DNA from: JAFAVZ01 sp036009105
Lineage (GTDB): Bacteria > Acidobacteriota > Thermoanaerobaculia > Gp7-AA8
Assembly (NCBI GenBank): GCA_036009105.1
Contig: DASYMJ010000355.1
Location: 1-14,989 of the forward strand
Direction of reading: 5' to 3'
DNA: 14,989 nucleotides
The translations under genes and the position numbers were made by a program. This document shows, piece by piece, positions 1 to 6,999 of the stretch. Each line of letters opens with the position of its first letter. The first letter of the stretch is position 1. The notes under the pieces are model-generated. The model did no database searches and was not told the origin of the DNA. It saw only the letters and a program-made list of their open reading frames with translations.

Positions 1-246
1 GCACCGGCCGCCGCCCCCGCGGCGCCGGCGTATGCGCAACTCCTCTCCACCGGCGACCAGAAGACGGCCGAGGCGCTCGCCGCGAAGCTGATCGAGCACG
101 GCTTCACCGCGGCGTACGTGGAGCGCGGCTCGAACGACAAGGGCCCGCTGTTCCGCGTCCGGGTGAAGTTCGCGTCGGAAGGGGAGGCGCGGGCGGCGGA
201 GACGAAGCTGAAAGAGTTCGCGAAGGACGTCTGGATCGTGAAGTAA
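1..246 (+). CDS. SPOR-domain protein, C-terminal fragment
   Basis: This is the 3' end of a gene that begins before the window; 81 residues are visible in frame 1, ending in TAA. An Ala/Pro-rich linker (residues 1-10) leads into a segment of about 70 residues that reads as a SPOR domain. It opens with YAQLLSTGDQKTAEALAAKL, followed by GFTAAYV, a short loop, FRVRVKFASEGEARAAETKL and a final VWIVK. That order (strand, helix, strand, strand, helix, strand) and the hydrophobic pattern fit the family. SPOR domains bind denuded septal glycan strands, so the full protein is probably an envelope or cell-division protein with an N-terminal membrane anchor outside the window. The Pro/Ala linker is typical of such proteins. 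The next gene starts 14 bases downstream on the same strand and may be co-transcribed. The domain call is good; the full-length role is unknown. Confidence 0.8.
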   Translation, partial: APAAAPAAPAYAQLLSTGDQKTAEALAAKLIEHGFTAAYVERGSNDKGPLFRVRVKFASEGEARAAETKLKEFAKDVWIVK

Positions 247-260
247 GACGTATATCGAGC

Positions 261-812
261 ATGAAACGAGCGCTGCTCCTCCTCTCCCTTCTCGCATCGA
301 CCGCGCAGGCGGACCCGCTCCCTCACGGCTGGCTCCTGGCCGGGTCCGCGCGGGAGAGCTATCTGTCCGGCGTCGACACCGCCATCAAGGCCAGCGGCAA
401 CGGCAGCGGCTTCCTCGCCTCGAAGCCGGGAGTGGACCTCCACAGCGAGGGCTTCGGGACGGTGCTGCAGCGCTTTGCCGCCGATGCGTATCGCGGCCGG
501 AAAGTGCGCTTCCGGGCCCGGGTGCGCGCACAGAACGTGAAGGGGTGGGCCGGCCTCTGGATGCGCGTCGACGGCGCGGGAACGCCGCCCGCCACCCTCG
601 CCTTCGACAACATGGCCGACCGCGCGATCGTCGGCACCTCCGACTGGACGCCGTACGAGATCGTGCTCGACGTACCGGGCGACAGCACGAACATCTCCAT
701 CGGCATCCTCCTGGCGGGCCAGGGCCAGGTCTGGATCGACGATGGCTCTTTCGCGCCGGCCGAGGGGGCGGCGGTGGAGGGTGGGCCGGAGGGGCTGGGG
801 TTTGAGCCGTAG
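261..812 (+). CDS. Small secreted jelly-roll-like protein
   Basis: The protein has 183 residues. MKRALLLLSLLASTAQA is a clear signal peptide, so it is exported. The mature part (about residues 22-168) looks like a single beta-sandwich: GWLLAGS near the start, then GFGTVLQRF (64-72), YRGRKVRFRARVRAQNV, GWAGLWMRVDG (95-105), LAFDNM, WTPYEIVLDVP and GQVWIDD at 155-161. This pattern of a Gly-rich opening, AGLWMRVDG, and a final VW(I/L)DD strand recurs in standalone bacterial proteins and as an appended domain on other proteins. It resembles carbohydrate-binding jelly-rolls, but ligand and function are unknown. The C-terminal tail is Gly/Glu-rich and probably disordered. There is no strong Shine-Dalgarno before the ATG. 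The gene lies 14 bases after the SPOR gene, and its stop codon shares a base with the heptamer-repeat element that follows. Confidence 0.75.
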   Translation: MKRALLLLSLLASTAQADPLPHGWLLAGSARESYLSGVDTAIKASGNGSGFLASKPGVDLHSEGFGTVLQRFAADAYRGRKVRFRARVRAQNVKGWAGLWMRVDGAGTPPATLAFDNMADRAIVGTSDWTPYEIVLDVPGDSTNISIGILLAGQGQVWIDDGSFAPAEGAAVEGGPEGLGFEP

Positions 813-881
813 TTGTCGGTTGTCGGTTGTCAGTTGTCGGTAGAGAAACTGACAACTGACAACTGAAAACCGATAACTGCC
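812..881. repeat. Inverted heptamer-repeat element, GTTGTCR type
   Basis: The left arm is four consecutive 7-mers in perfect register: GTTGTCG (812-818), GTTGTCG, GTTGTCA and GTTGTCG (833-839). After GTAGAGA, the right arm is five 7-mers of the opposite orientation: AACTGAC (847-853), AACTGAC, AACTGAA, AACCGAT and AACTGCC (875-881). The arms can pair into a long imperfect hairpin. The element begins in the last base of the preceding stop codon and ends before the LOG-gene leader. A second copy with the same unit lies at 13597-13668. Direct spacers and leader/RNA features of a CRISPR array are absent. Function is unknown; a transcription terminator or mobile palindromic repeat is possible. Confidence 0.85.
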
Positions 882-895
882 TCCTTGCATGCGCA

Positions 896-938
896 CCACG
901 TTTGCGACTACAACGTGGCACCGCGTTCGCTGCAAACG
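896..938 (+). promoter_or_regulatory. Competing hairpins in the LOG-gene leader
   Basis: CCACGTT (896-902) is the exact reverse complement of AACGTGG (912-918). CGTTTGC (899-905) is the exact reverse complement of GCAAACG (932-938). The two left arms overlap at 899-902, so only one stem can form at a time. The second stem ends five bases before the ATG at 944. This could be an attenuator-like switch, but two short 7-bp matches in GC-rich DNA may also be chance. Confidence 0.3.
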
Positions 939-943
939 GATCA

Positions 944-1699
944 ATGGACGAAAGCACCACCACCCCCCAACTCGAGCAGTTGCGCGACGCGCAGGCGAAG
1001 AAGCCGCGCACGGGCGTCGATCCCACCTACATCCTGGACAAGGCCATCTACCAGCTGTGGGAGACGATCAACGACCTCGACCAGATCCAGCCGGAGCACG
1101 TCTCCCATTACCGGGTCTCCATCTTCGGCTCCTCCCGCATCCAGCGCGGCGACCCGATCTACGAAGAGGTCAAGAAGCTCAGCTATGAGCTGGCCCGCAT
1201 GGGCGTCGACATCGTCACCGGCGGCGGCCCCGGCCTGATGGAGGCGGCCAACGCCGGCGCCATCGACGGGCAGGTGGAGAGCCACGCCCGCTCCTTCGGC
1301 CTGGCCATCCATCTGCCGACCGAAGAGGCGGCCAACCCCTTCGTGAACAAGGTTTTCCGCCACCGCACCTTCTTCTCCCGCCTGCACCACTTCGTCCGGC
1401 TCTCCTCGGCGTTCATCGTGATGCCGGGCGGGATCGGCACCGCCCTCGAGCTCTTCATGGTCTGGCAGCTCCTGCAGGTCAAGCACATGAAACAGCATCC
1501 GGTGATCCTGGTCGGTACAATGTGGACCGGTCTGATCGACTGGATTCGCGCCGTCATGGTCGAGCGCGGGCTGGTCAGCCCCCCCGACCTGGACGTCATC
1601 AAGATCGTCGCTTCCGCGGAAGAGGCGATCCCCATCATCCGCGCGTCGTACGAGCGGTTCAAAGAGGAGAAAGGGAATGCCCTCCCCGGTAACACCTGA
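944..1699 (+). CDS. LOG-family (TIGR00730-like) Rossmann protein
   Basis: The protein has 251 residues when started at the ATG at 944. A TTG at 902 would add 14 residues with no family character. The family signatures are clear: VSIFGSSRI (58-66), the nucleotide-binding loop GGGPGLMEAAN (93-103) and PGGIGTALE (161-169), the PGGxGTxxE motif that defines LOG/lysine-decarboxylase-like proteins. Characterised members are phosphoribohydrolases that release the base from a nucleoside 5'-monophosphate, either as cytokinin-activating LOG enzymes or as nucleotide hydrolases. The substrate here cannot be read from sequence. It has no signal peptide and is cytosolic. An N-terminal extension of about 55 residues precedes the Rossmann core and is probably helical. 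The 3' end overlaps the mrp start by 23 bases, implying translational coupling. The start lacks a strong Shine-Dalgarno. Confidence 0.88.
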   Translation: MDESTTTPQLEQLRDAQAKKPRTGVDPTYILDKAIYQLWETINDLDQIQPEHVSHYRVSIFGSSRIQRGDPIYEEVKKLSYELARMGVDIVTGGGPGLMEAANAGAIDGQVESHARSFGLAIHLPTEEAANPFVNKVFRHRTFFSRLHHFVRLSSAFIVMPGGIGTALELFMVWQLLQVKHMKQHPVILVGTMWTGLIDWIRAVMVERGLVSPPDLDVIKIVASAEEAIPIIRASYERFKEEKGNALPGNT

Positions 1700-2786
1700 G
1701 CAGGTACTGGAGGCGCTTAAGAAGGTCCGCTTTCCGGGCCTCTCGCGCGACATCGTCTCCTTCGGCTTCGTCCGCGACGTCCGCATCGAGGGCGGCCGGG
1801 TGCAGTTCACCATCCACTTCCAGACCGAGAATCCGGCCGTCGGCGAGCAGGTGTCGCGCGAGTCGGAAGCGGCCGTGCGCGCTCTCGACGGCGTCACCGA
1901 CGTGCGCGTGCACCTGGAAGTCGGTCCCCGCCAGGGGCAGGGCGGCGGCGCCATGCCGGCCGGCGCGCAGCCGCCGTCGCCGATCCTCTCCGGCGTGAAG
2001 TTCAAGATCGCCGTCGCCTCCGGCAAGGGAGGCGTCGGCAAGTCGACCGTCTCCACCAATCTCGCCCTCTCCCTCCGCCGCCTCGGCTACACGGTGGGCC
2101 TGCTCGACGCCGACATCTACGGCCCTTCCCAGCAGATGATGCTCGGGGTGCAAGGCCGGCCCCAGATCGACGAGTCGGACGAGAAGATCATGCCGATGGA
2201 GAACCACGGCATCAAGACCATGTCCCTGGGCCTCATCACCGATCCCGACACGCCGGTCATCTGGCGCGGCCCGATGGTGATGAAGGCCCTCGACCAGTTC
2301 CTGACCGACGTGAAGTGGGGCGAGCTCGATTTCATGATCATCGACCTCCCCCCTGGCACGGGCGACGCGCAACTGACGCTGACCCAGAAAGTGCCGCTCA
2401 CCGGCGCGGTGGTGGTGACGACGCCGCAGGACGTGGCGCTGATCGACGCGCGCAAGGGCCTGGCCATGTTCCGCAAGGTCAACGTGCCGGTGCTCGGCAT
2501 CGTGGAGAACATGAGCTACTACATCTGCCGCCACTGCGGCGAGCGGGAAGAGATCTTCGGCCATGGCGGCGGCCGCAAGACGGCCGAGATGCTCGGCGTC
2601 CCCTTCCTCGGCGAGGTGCCGCTCGACGCGAAGGTGGTGGTGGGCGGAGACACCGGCGAGCCGATCGTGATCCTCGACCCCGAGTCGCCCGCGGCCAAGG
2701 CGTTCGAGGAGCTCGCCCGCCGCGTGCTGCACCAGATCGAGTCGGGGAGCGTGGGACACACGCACCAGATGGCGCATACGCACTGA
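1677..2786 (+). CDS. mrp: Mrp/ApbC iron-sulfur carrier P-loop ATPase
   Basis: This 369-residue protein has the full Mrp layout. Residues 5-85 form a MIP18/DUF59-type domain. A Gly/Ala/Pro linker (about 85-103) leads to a ParA/MinD-like ATPase with the deviant Walker A SGKGGVGKST (115-124), DADIYGPS (144-151) and IIDLPPGTGD (221-230). The pair C284-x-x-C287 (CRHC) is the bridging Fe-S ligand site of the family. Members form dimers that hold a [4Fe-4S] cluster and pass it to apo-enzymes in the cytosol. The tail carries several His (GHTHQMAHTH), which may add metal affinity. Translation starts inside the LOG gene, with an AGAGGAG-type ribosome site just upstream of the ATG. A likely client in this window is IspG, a [4Fe-4S] enzyme encoded at 12411-13550; that link is inference. 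Confidence 0.96.
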   Translation: MPSPVTPEQVLEALKKVRFPGLSRDIVSFGFVRDVRIEGGRVQFTIHFQTENPAVGEQVSRESEAAVRALDGVTDVRVHLEVGPRQGQGGGAMPAGAQPPSPILSGVKFKIAVASGKGGVGKSTVSTNLALSLRRLGYTVGLLDADIYGPSQQMMLGVQGRPQIDESDEKIMPMENHGIKTMSLGLITDPDTPVIWRGPMVMKALDQFLTDVKWGELDFMIIDLPPGTGDAQLTLTQKVPLTGAVVVTTPQDVALIDARKGLAMFRKVNVPVLGIVENMSYYICRHCGEREEIFGHGGGRKTAEMLGVPFLGEVPLDAKVVVGGDTGEPIVILDPESPAAKAFEELARRVLHQIESGSVGHTHQMAHTH

Positions 2787-2828
2787 GCGGCGATAAGACG
2801 ATTTGCCCGCGAGGGGCGTACATCTGAT

Positions 2829-3125
2829 GTGCGCCCGCTGCTTCTCACCGTCGCGATCGTCCTGCTGACCATCGCCGCCTCCGACCGCCAGCCTCCCGCG
2901 CCGGCCTCGTTCGGCGGCTACCTCATCGCGGACGCCACCGGCCTGCCGATGGCCGGCGCGCGGGTGACGTTCACCGGCCCCGCCACCTGCTTCGCCGTGA
3001 CCGACGCGCACGGCCTCTTCGCCATCCCCCGCCTCCCGCCCGGCCAGTACGCGGTGGCAGTGGCGGGACGGAGCATCGCCATCGCAGTCACGGACGGCAT
3101 GAACGTGCGCGACCTGCGGCTTTGA
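2829..3125 (+). CDS. Small secreted carboxypeptidase-regulatory-like protein
   Basis: The protein has 98 residues and a GTG start at 2829; the ATG two bases earlier is in another frame. MRPLLLTVAIVLLTIAAS is a probable signal peptide. The remainder is one small beta-sandwich of the carboxypeptidase-regulatory-like (CarboxypepD_reg/Cna-B-like) type: GGYLIADATGLPMAGARVTF, then TDAHGLFAIPRLPPGQYAV (58-76), whose TDxxGxFxxxxLPPGxY pattern is the family hallmark. Such domains usually sit at the N-terminus of larger outer-membrane or secreted proteins; here the domain stands alone. A single Cys (C54) could not form an internal disulfide. The gene follows mrp by 42 bases and ends one base before the convergent stop of the large amidase gene. 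Function is unknown. Confidence 0.78.
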   Translation: MRPLLLTVAIVLLTIAASDRQPPAPASFGGYLIADATGLPMAGARVTFTGPATCFAVTDAHGLFAIPRLPPGQYAVAVAGRSIAIAVTDGMNVRDLRL

Positions 3126-3126
3126 G

Positions 3127-3396
3127 CTATCTCATCCCATTGCGGATCTCCGTCATGTCGATGCCCCGGACCAGCGTTGCTCCGCTCGTCAACGCATTCG
3201 CGTAGCCGAGAGAGGGAAGACCGAGCGCGGAACGCGCTTCGTCGAGGCGCGCCCGCAGCTCGTTTACATGGACGGCGCGGACGAGCACCCCGGGCGCCGC
3301 CGAGTCAGTGAACGCCGCGGGCGCCAAGCCGGCCGCCGCGCGCACGGCGTTGACGGCGGCTCGCAGCTCGGTCAGATGAACCGCTTTGATGAGCGT
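3127..3396 (-). other. C-terminal AVHxxELR triple-repeat domain of the amidase
   Basis: The last 90 residues (1201-1290) hold three copies of one short helical motif: LIKAVHLTELRAAVNAVR (1203-1220), LVRAVHVNELRARLDEAR (1239-1256) and LVRGIDMTEIRNGMR (1276-1290). Spacing is 36-37 residues, with small Ala/Gly/Pro-rich segments (AGLAPAAFTD, LGLPSLGYA) between. The pattern of hydrophobic, basic, A/G-[VI]-[HD]-x-x-E-[LI]-R is obvious by eye. The position at the extreme C-terminus of a secreted protein, after Ig and FN3 domains, suggests a sorting, anchoring or surface-binding module. I recall similar tails on other secreted proteins of uncultured acidobacteria-like genomes but cannot verify this here. 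Function is unknown. Confidence 0.7.
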
Positions 3397-6300
3397 CCCT
3401 TGCCCGGCCAGCGGGTCATCCGTGTACATCATCGTCGTCGCCAGATCGATGCTGCTGGCCGGCCCGGCGGCGTTCGAAGAGTCGAGGGTTCGCACCTGGT
3501 AGAGGTATGCAGTGCTCGCCGCGACGCCGTTGTCGGTGAAGCTGTTCACGGCCGCTGTTCCGGCGTACGCGAATGCGCCGTTGTTCGAGCTGCGGAACAC
3601 CCAGTAGCTCGCCGCGCCCGGAACGGCGGTCCAGGTCACCTGCACCTGTGCTGGCGTGGTTGCCACGGCGGCCACATTCGCCGGTCCGGGCAGCGTGCCT
3701 GCGTTCGCGACCGTCACTGTCACGGACGGCGAGAACGTAGTGTGACCCGCGCTGTCGACGGCCTTCGAGACGATCGTGTGCTGGCCATTGGCCGTCTGCG
3801 TCGTGTTCCAGGAGTAGCCGAGCGACGCGGCGCCCGAATTCGAAGCGCGAGGCGAGCCGTCAATGTCGATCTCCAGCGATGCGAGTGCAACGTCGTCCGC
3901 CGCGGATGCGTTGATCGTAACAGTGCCGGCCACGGTGGCGCCGTTTGCCGGCGAGGTGATGGAAGTGGTCGGCGGGTCGTCGGCCGCAGCGGCGGCGAAC
4001 TGTAGCGATACGTCATCGATGCGGAACGTCGTTGGGAAGCTCGGGTCGGTGAATCCGATGAATGCGAGCTGCAGGGTGAGCCCTTTGTAGGCGGAGACGT
4101 CGATCGGTCCCACCTGAAAATAGGAGCCGTTCGTATTATTGGAGAACACCGCGTCTTCGTTCGTGAATGTCGCCAGCGACGCCACGAAGGAGCCATCGAG
4201 GTTGTAGAGGCCTGCATCGAGGTAGTCATAGGCGCCGAAGCCGAGCGCTTCCTGCGTTGCGATATTCAGCCAGAAGGTGACGTTCGCCGCCGTGGCGTTG
4301 GACGGGATGGTGAAGTTCTGGCTGATGATGTCGGAATTCGTGCCGTCGCTTCCTGCCAGCAGTGCGTAGTTCGCGCCGCCGTGCGGGAAGGCGCCGCCCT
4401 GGAGAATCAACTGGTGACCGGGGACAGGCCAGACGTTCCAGCCAGGGGCCGCGTTGCCGGTCGATGCAGCCGATTCGAAGCCGCCGTCCAGCAGCAGCTC
4501 CGTCTGAGATTGCGAGGTTCCGCCCTGCGTGACCGTGAACGTCTGTCCGGCGATGGTGGCGTTGCCGGAGCGCGACGACGGCGCACTGTTCTGCTGCCAG
4601 GAGACGATGACGGAGCCCGATCCCGAGCCGCTGGTGGGAGAGGCGCTGAGCCACGAGCCATTCCCGGCGGCCGACCAGTTCCCGCCTTGGCAGCCGGCTG
4701 GCGAGCCGTTGATCGCGACGTTGCTCGAGCCCGCGGCGGATGAGGGGCTCGCGGATGCCGGACTGAGGGTGAAGCTGGAGCAGATGGGGGCGGAAGTGCC
4801 CGCCTGCGTGACGGCAAAACTCTGGCCCGCGACAGCCGCATTGGCCGAGCGCGAGGATGTCGAGCTGTTCTGCTGCCAGGACACCGTTACCGAGCCGGGT
4901 CCCGAGCCGCTGGCCGGCGAGACCGTCAGCCACGAGCCGTTGCCCGCGGCCGACCAGCTACCGCCCTGGCAACCGATGGGCGAGCCGGTGATCGCGACGT
5001 TCGTCGACCCCCCGCCAGAGGATGGGCTCGCGGACGTCGGGGTGATCGTAAAGCTGCTGCACGGCGGCGGCGATGTGCCGGCCTGCGATACGGCGAATGT
5101 GTTCCCGGCGATCGTTGCATTCGCGGAACGCGGCGAGGTCGAGCTGTTCTGCTGCCATGAGACCGTGACCGAGCCCGATCCCGAGCCGCTCGTCGGCGAG
5201 ACGCTGAGCCACGAGCCGTTGCCGGCGGCCGACCAGTTCCCGCCCTGGCAGCCGCTTGGCGAGCCGGTGATCGTGATACTGCTCGATCCCGATGCGGACG
5301 TCGGGCTTGCCGCGGTCGGATTGATGCTGAAGCTGGTGCAGGTCTGCGGCGAGCCGGTGACGGCCAGGTAGGCCGAAGACGACCACCCGGTCTTCGAGCT
5401 GGCGGTGTCGGCCAGGTAGTACTCATACCAGGTGAATCCATCAAATCCGGTCTGCGTATTGCCGGTGGCGGCGACGATCTTACCGTCGCCGATGTGACCG
5501 AGAACCGTCGAGTTGCTCTGCACTCCGGCGCGCACCCGGAGGGTCGAAGGGGCGGAGCCGGTGACCTTCAGCCGTGTCCCATTGGCCACGGTGGAAACGC
5601 AGGACGACGGAATCCACCCATCCCAGTGGAACCAGCCCGGCCCCAGGTTCGGCGAAACCTGCGCTGCCTCCAGCCCGGCCAGGAAGAGCAGCCGGTAGCT
5701 GCCGCTCGTGTCGTAAGCGGCGAATCGCTGGCCGGAAAATGCCTGCGTCACGGTCGGAGCGCCCGATTGGGGCAGCGTCACGATCGTGCACTGCGAGCTG
5801 ACGGACACGATGCCCGGCGTCGATGTGCGGCCCATGTCGGACATGAACCGGTCCCAGTTCCAGTAGGCGCCGGGATCGAAGTGGTGACTGATGCCGCCCC
5901 AGTATTGCGGCTGCGCTGCATCGGGCACCTGGTTGTGGCCGAAAAGATGGGCGCGATCGAGCGGGATGCCGTATGCGCCGCGCAGACAGTTGACGAGCGC
6001 TTCCAGGCTGTTCCACTGCGCGGTGGTCTGCCAGGAGAAATCATCCGCCGGCGAGCCGTCAGCCCATCCTTCCAGCTCGATCCCGATCGACGCGCGGTTG
6101 TAGGAAAGGTTGCCGCAATGATATGCGGTATTGGCCTCGCTGACGAATTGCCAGATCGAGCCGTCGCGATTGACGAGATAGTTCGAGCTCGCCTGTCTCG
6201 AAGGGTCCTGGAAAGTCGCCAGCGTCGACGCCGCCGAGCCTTCCGTGGTGTGGATGACGATCGTGGTGATGGCCACTCCGGAACGGCCGTTCGACTGGTA

Positions 6301-6999
6301 ATTCGAGGTGGGGATGTTGTCACCCTTCCAGACCACGTTCGGGCAGGACGTTGTGGCGAGGGGAGATGCCCCGACCAGTCCGGACGTCTTCGCGCTCCCC
6401 CCTCCCTCTCCGATGCGCAACCCTCCGACCTCAAAGCCGTCATGAAGCGCGGAGAGCACCGTCTCGGCATAGAGACTAGCCGTGTCCGGCCGCGGGATGC
6501 CGCTAAAGTCCGCCAGCACGCCGGCCCAACTGTAGGGCGATACCGTGACGTTCTCGCCGAAGCCGCGGTGGTTACGCGCCAGCCTGGCCAGGATCGCGGC
6601 GCCGCCGCGGATGTTTTCCCTCGCGTCCGTGCGCAAGACTTCTGCATCGCGGCCGATGAGGGCGGCGGCTTCGTCGAGACTGTGCCCGAAGAGGGCGTCA
6701 TCCCTTAGTCCCATCACGCCGTAGGACGGTGGCGTGTCGCCTTCGCCGGCAGGACTACGCTGCACCCAGCCGGAGTTCGTGTACGCCACCGCCTCCAGAA
6801 GCGTGAGCGGCACGTCGAATTCGACGCTGGCATCCTGCAGGGCAGTCTGGATAGCCGCGGCCGATGCGCGGGCTTTCGAGCCCTCCGGACTCTTGACGGG
6901 GTGAAGAAAGCCGCCCGGTTGCGGCGGCTCCGTCTGCGCGGCAGCGGCAGCGGCGAAGACCAAAGCTGTGATGATGGTGCAGACCGCGATTCGTGGCAT
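3127..6999 (-). CDS. Large secreted multidomain amidase (Amidase_2) with BACON repeats
   Basis: The protein has 1290 residues. The start at 6999 is chosen because GGAGGG precedes it and a signal peptide (MPRIAVCTIITALVFAAAAAAQ) begins there; the open frame continues upstream but only as a shadow. Domains: lysozyme-like helical domain 45-185 (YGVMGL 93-98), with TNSGW where the catalytic Glu is expected; type-2 N-acetylmuramoyl-L-alanine amidase 220-390, with likely zinc ligands H250 (IVIHTT), H355 (FGHNQ) and D375 (FDPG), plus E308 (IGIELE); Cys-containing linker; SH3b-like 476-548; three BACON-like repeats 554-832; jelly-roll 833-1001; Ig-like 1008-1098; FN3 1104-1189; C-terminal triple AVHxxELR motif 1200-1290. 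It should cleave the MurNAc-L-Ala bond of peptidoglycan outside the cell, for remodelling or attack on other bacteria. Base composition seems less GC-extreme than its neighbours (for example around 4110-4145), which hints at transfer. The divergent gene starts at 7111. Confidence 0.92.
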   Translation of the reverse strand: MPRIAVCTIITALVFAAAAAAQTEPPQPGGFLHPVKSPEGSKARASAAAIQTALQDASVEFDVPLTLLEAVAYTNSGWVQRSPAGEGDTPPSYGVMGLRDDALFGHSLDEAAALIGRDAEVLRTDARENIRGGAAILARLARNHRGFGENVTVSPYSWAGVLADFSGIPRPDTASLYAETVLSALHDGFEVGGLRIGEGGGSAKTSGLVGASPLATTSCPNVVWKGDNIPTSNYQSNGRSGVAITTIVIHTTEGSAASTLATFQDPSRQASSNYLVNRDGSIWQFVSEANTAYHCGNLSYNRASIGIELEGWADGSPADDFSWQTTAQWNSLEALVNCLRGAYGIPLDRAHLFGHNQVPDAAQPQYWGGISHHFDPGAYWNWDRFMSDMGRTSTPGIVSVSSQCTIVTLPQSGAPTVTQAFSGQRFAAYDTSGSYRLLFLAGLEAAQVSPNLGPGWFHWDGWIPSSCVSTVANGTRLKVTGSAPSTLRVRAGVQSNSTVLGHIGDGKIVAATGNTQTGFDGFTWYEYYLADTASSKTGWSSSAYLAVTGSPQTCTSFSINPTAASPTSASGSSSITITGSPSGCQGGNWSAAGNGSWLSVSPTSGSGSGSVTVSWQQNSSTSPRSANATIAGNTFAVSQAGTSPPPCSSFTITPTSASPSSGGGSTNVAITGSPIGCQGGSWSAAGNGSWLTVSPASGSGPGSVTVSWQQNSSTSSRSANAAVAGQSFAVTQAGTSAPICSSFTLSPASASPSSAAGSSNVAINGSPAGCQGGNWSAAGNGSWLSASPTSGSGSGSVIVSWQQNSAPSSRSGNATIAGQTFTVTQGGTSQSQTELLLDGGFESAASTGNAAPGWNVWPVPGHQLILQGGAFPHGGANYALLAGSDGTNSDIISQNFTIPSNATAANVTFWLNIATQEALGFGAYDYLDAGLYNLDGSFVASLATFTNEDAVFSNNTNGSYFQVGPIDVSAYKGLTLQLAFIGFTDPSFPTTFRIDDVSLQFAAAAADDPPTTSITSPANGATVAGTVTINASAADDVALASLEIDIDGSPRASNSGAASLGYSWNTTQTANGQHTIVSKAVDSAGHTTFSPSVTVTVANAGTLPGPANVAAVATTPAQVQVTWTAVPGAASYWVFRSSNNGAFAYAGTAAVNSFTDNGVAASTAYLYQVRTLDSSNAAGPASSIDLATTMMYTDDPLAGQGTLIKAVHLTELRAAVNAVRAAAGLAPAAFTDSAAPGVLVRAVHVNELRARLDEARSALGLPSLGYANALTSGATLVRGIDMTEIRNGMR
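4504..5340 (-). repeat. Three tandem 279-bp BACON-like coding repeats
   Basis: Within the amidase, residues 554-646, 647-739 and 740-832 are three 93-residue repeats with exactly equal length. Each carries two Cys 30 residues apart (C554/C584, C647/C677, C740/C770), the block GCQGG[N/S]WSAAGNGSWL, an SPxSGSGxGSVxVSWQQNS segment and a closing AG[QN][ST]F[AT]V[ST]Q[AG]GTS strand. The WL.V.P.SG.G...V.V..N pattern is that of BACON domains, which are thought to bind carbohydrate or mucin-like glycans. Identity between copies is visibly high at the DNA level, pointing to recent duplication. Confidence 0.85.

Noticed and set aside
812..881. CRISPR array
   Set aside because: The repeated unit is 7 bases with no spacers, and the arms are inverted; no cas genes are present.
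1659..3011. 450-codon open frame opposite mrp
   Set aside because: It is a compositional shadow of mrp, with no recognisable domain.
3100..3135. Terminator between the convergent genes ending at 3125 and 3127
   Set aside because: No stem followed by a T-run is visible; the genes are separated by a single base.
4529..5371. 280-codon open frame on the + strand across the BACON repeats
   Set aside because: Its repeats simply reflect the 279-bp repeats of the amidase on the other strand; no start signal or domain is seen.
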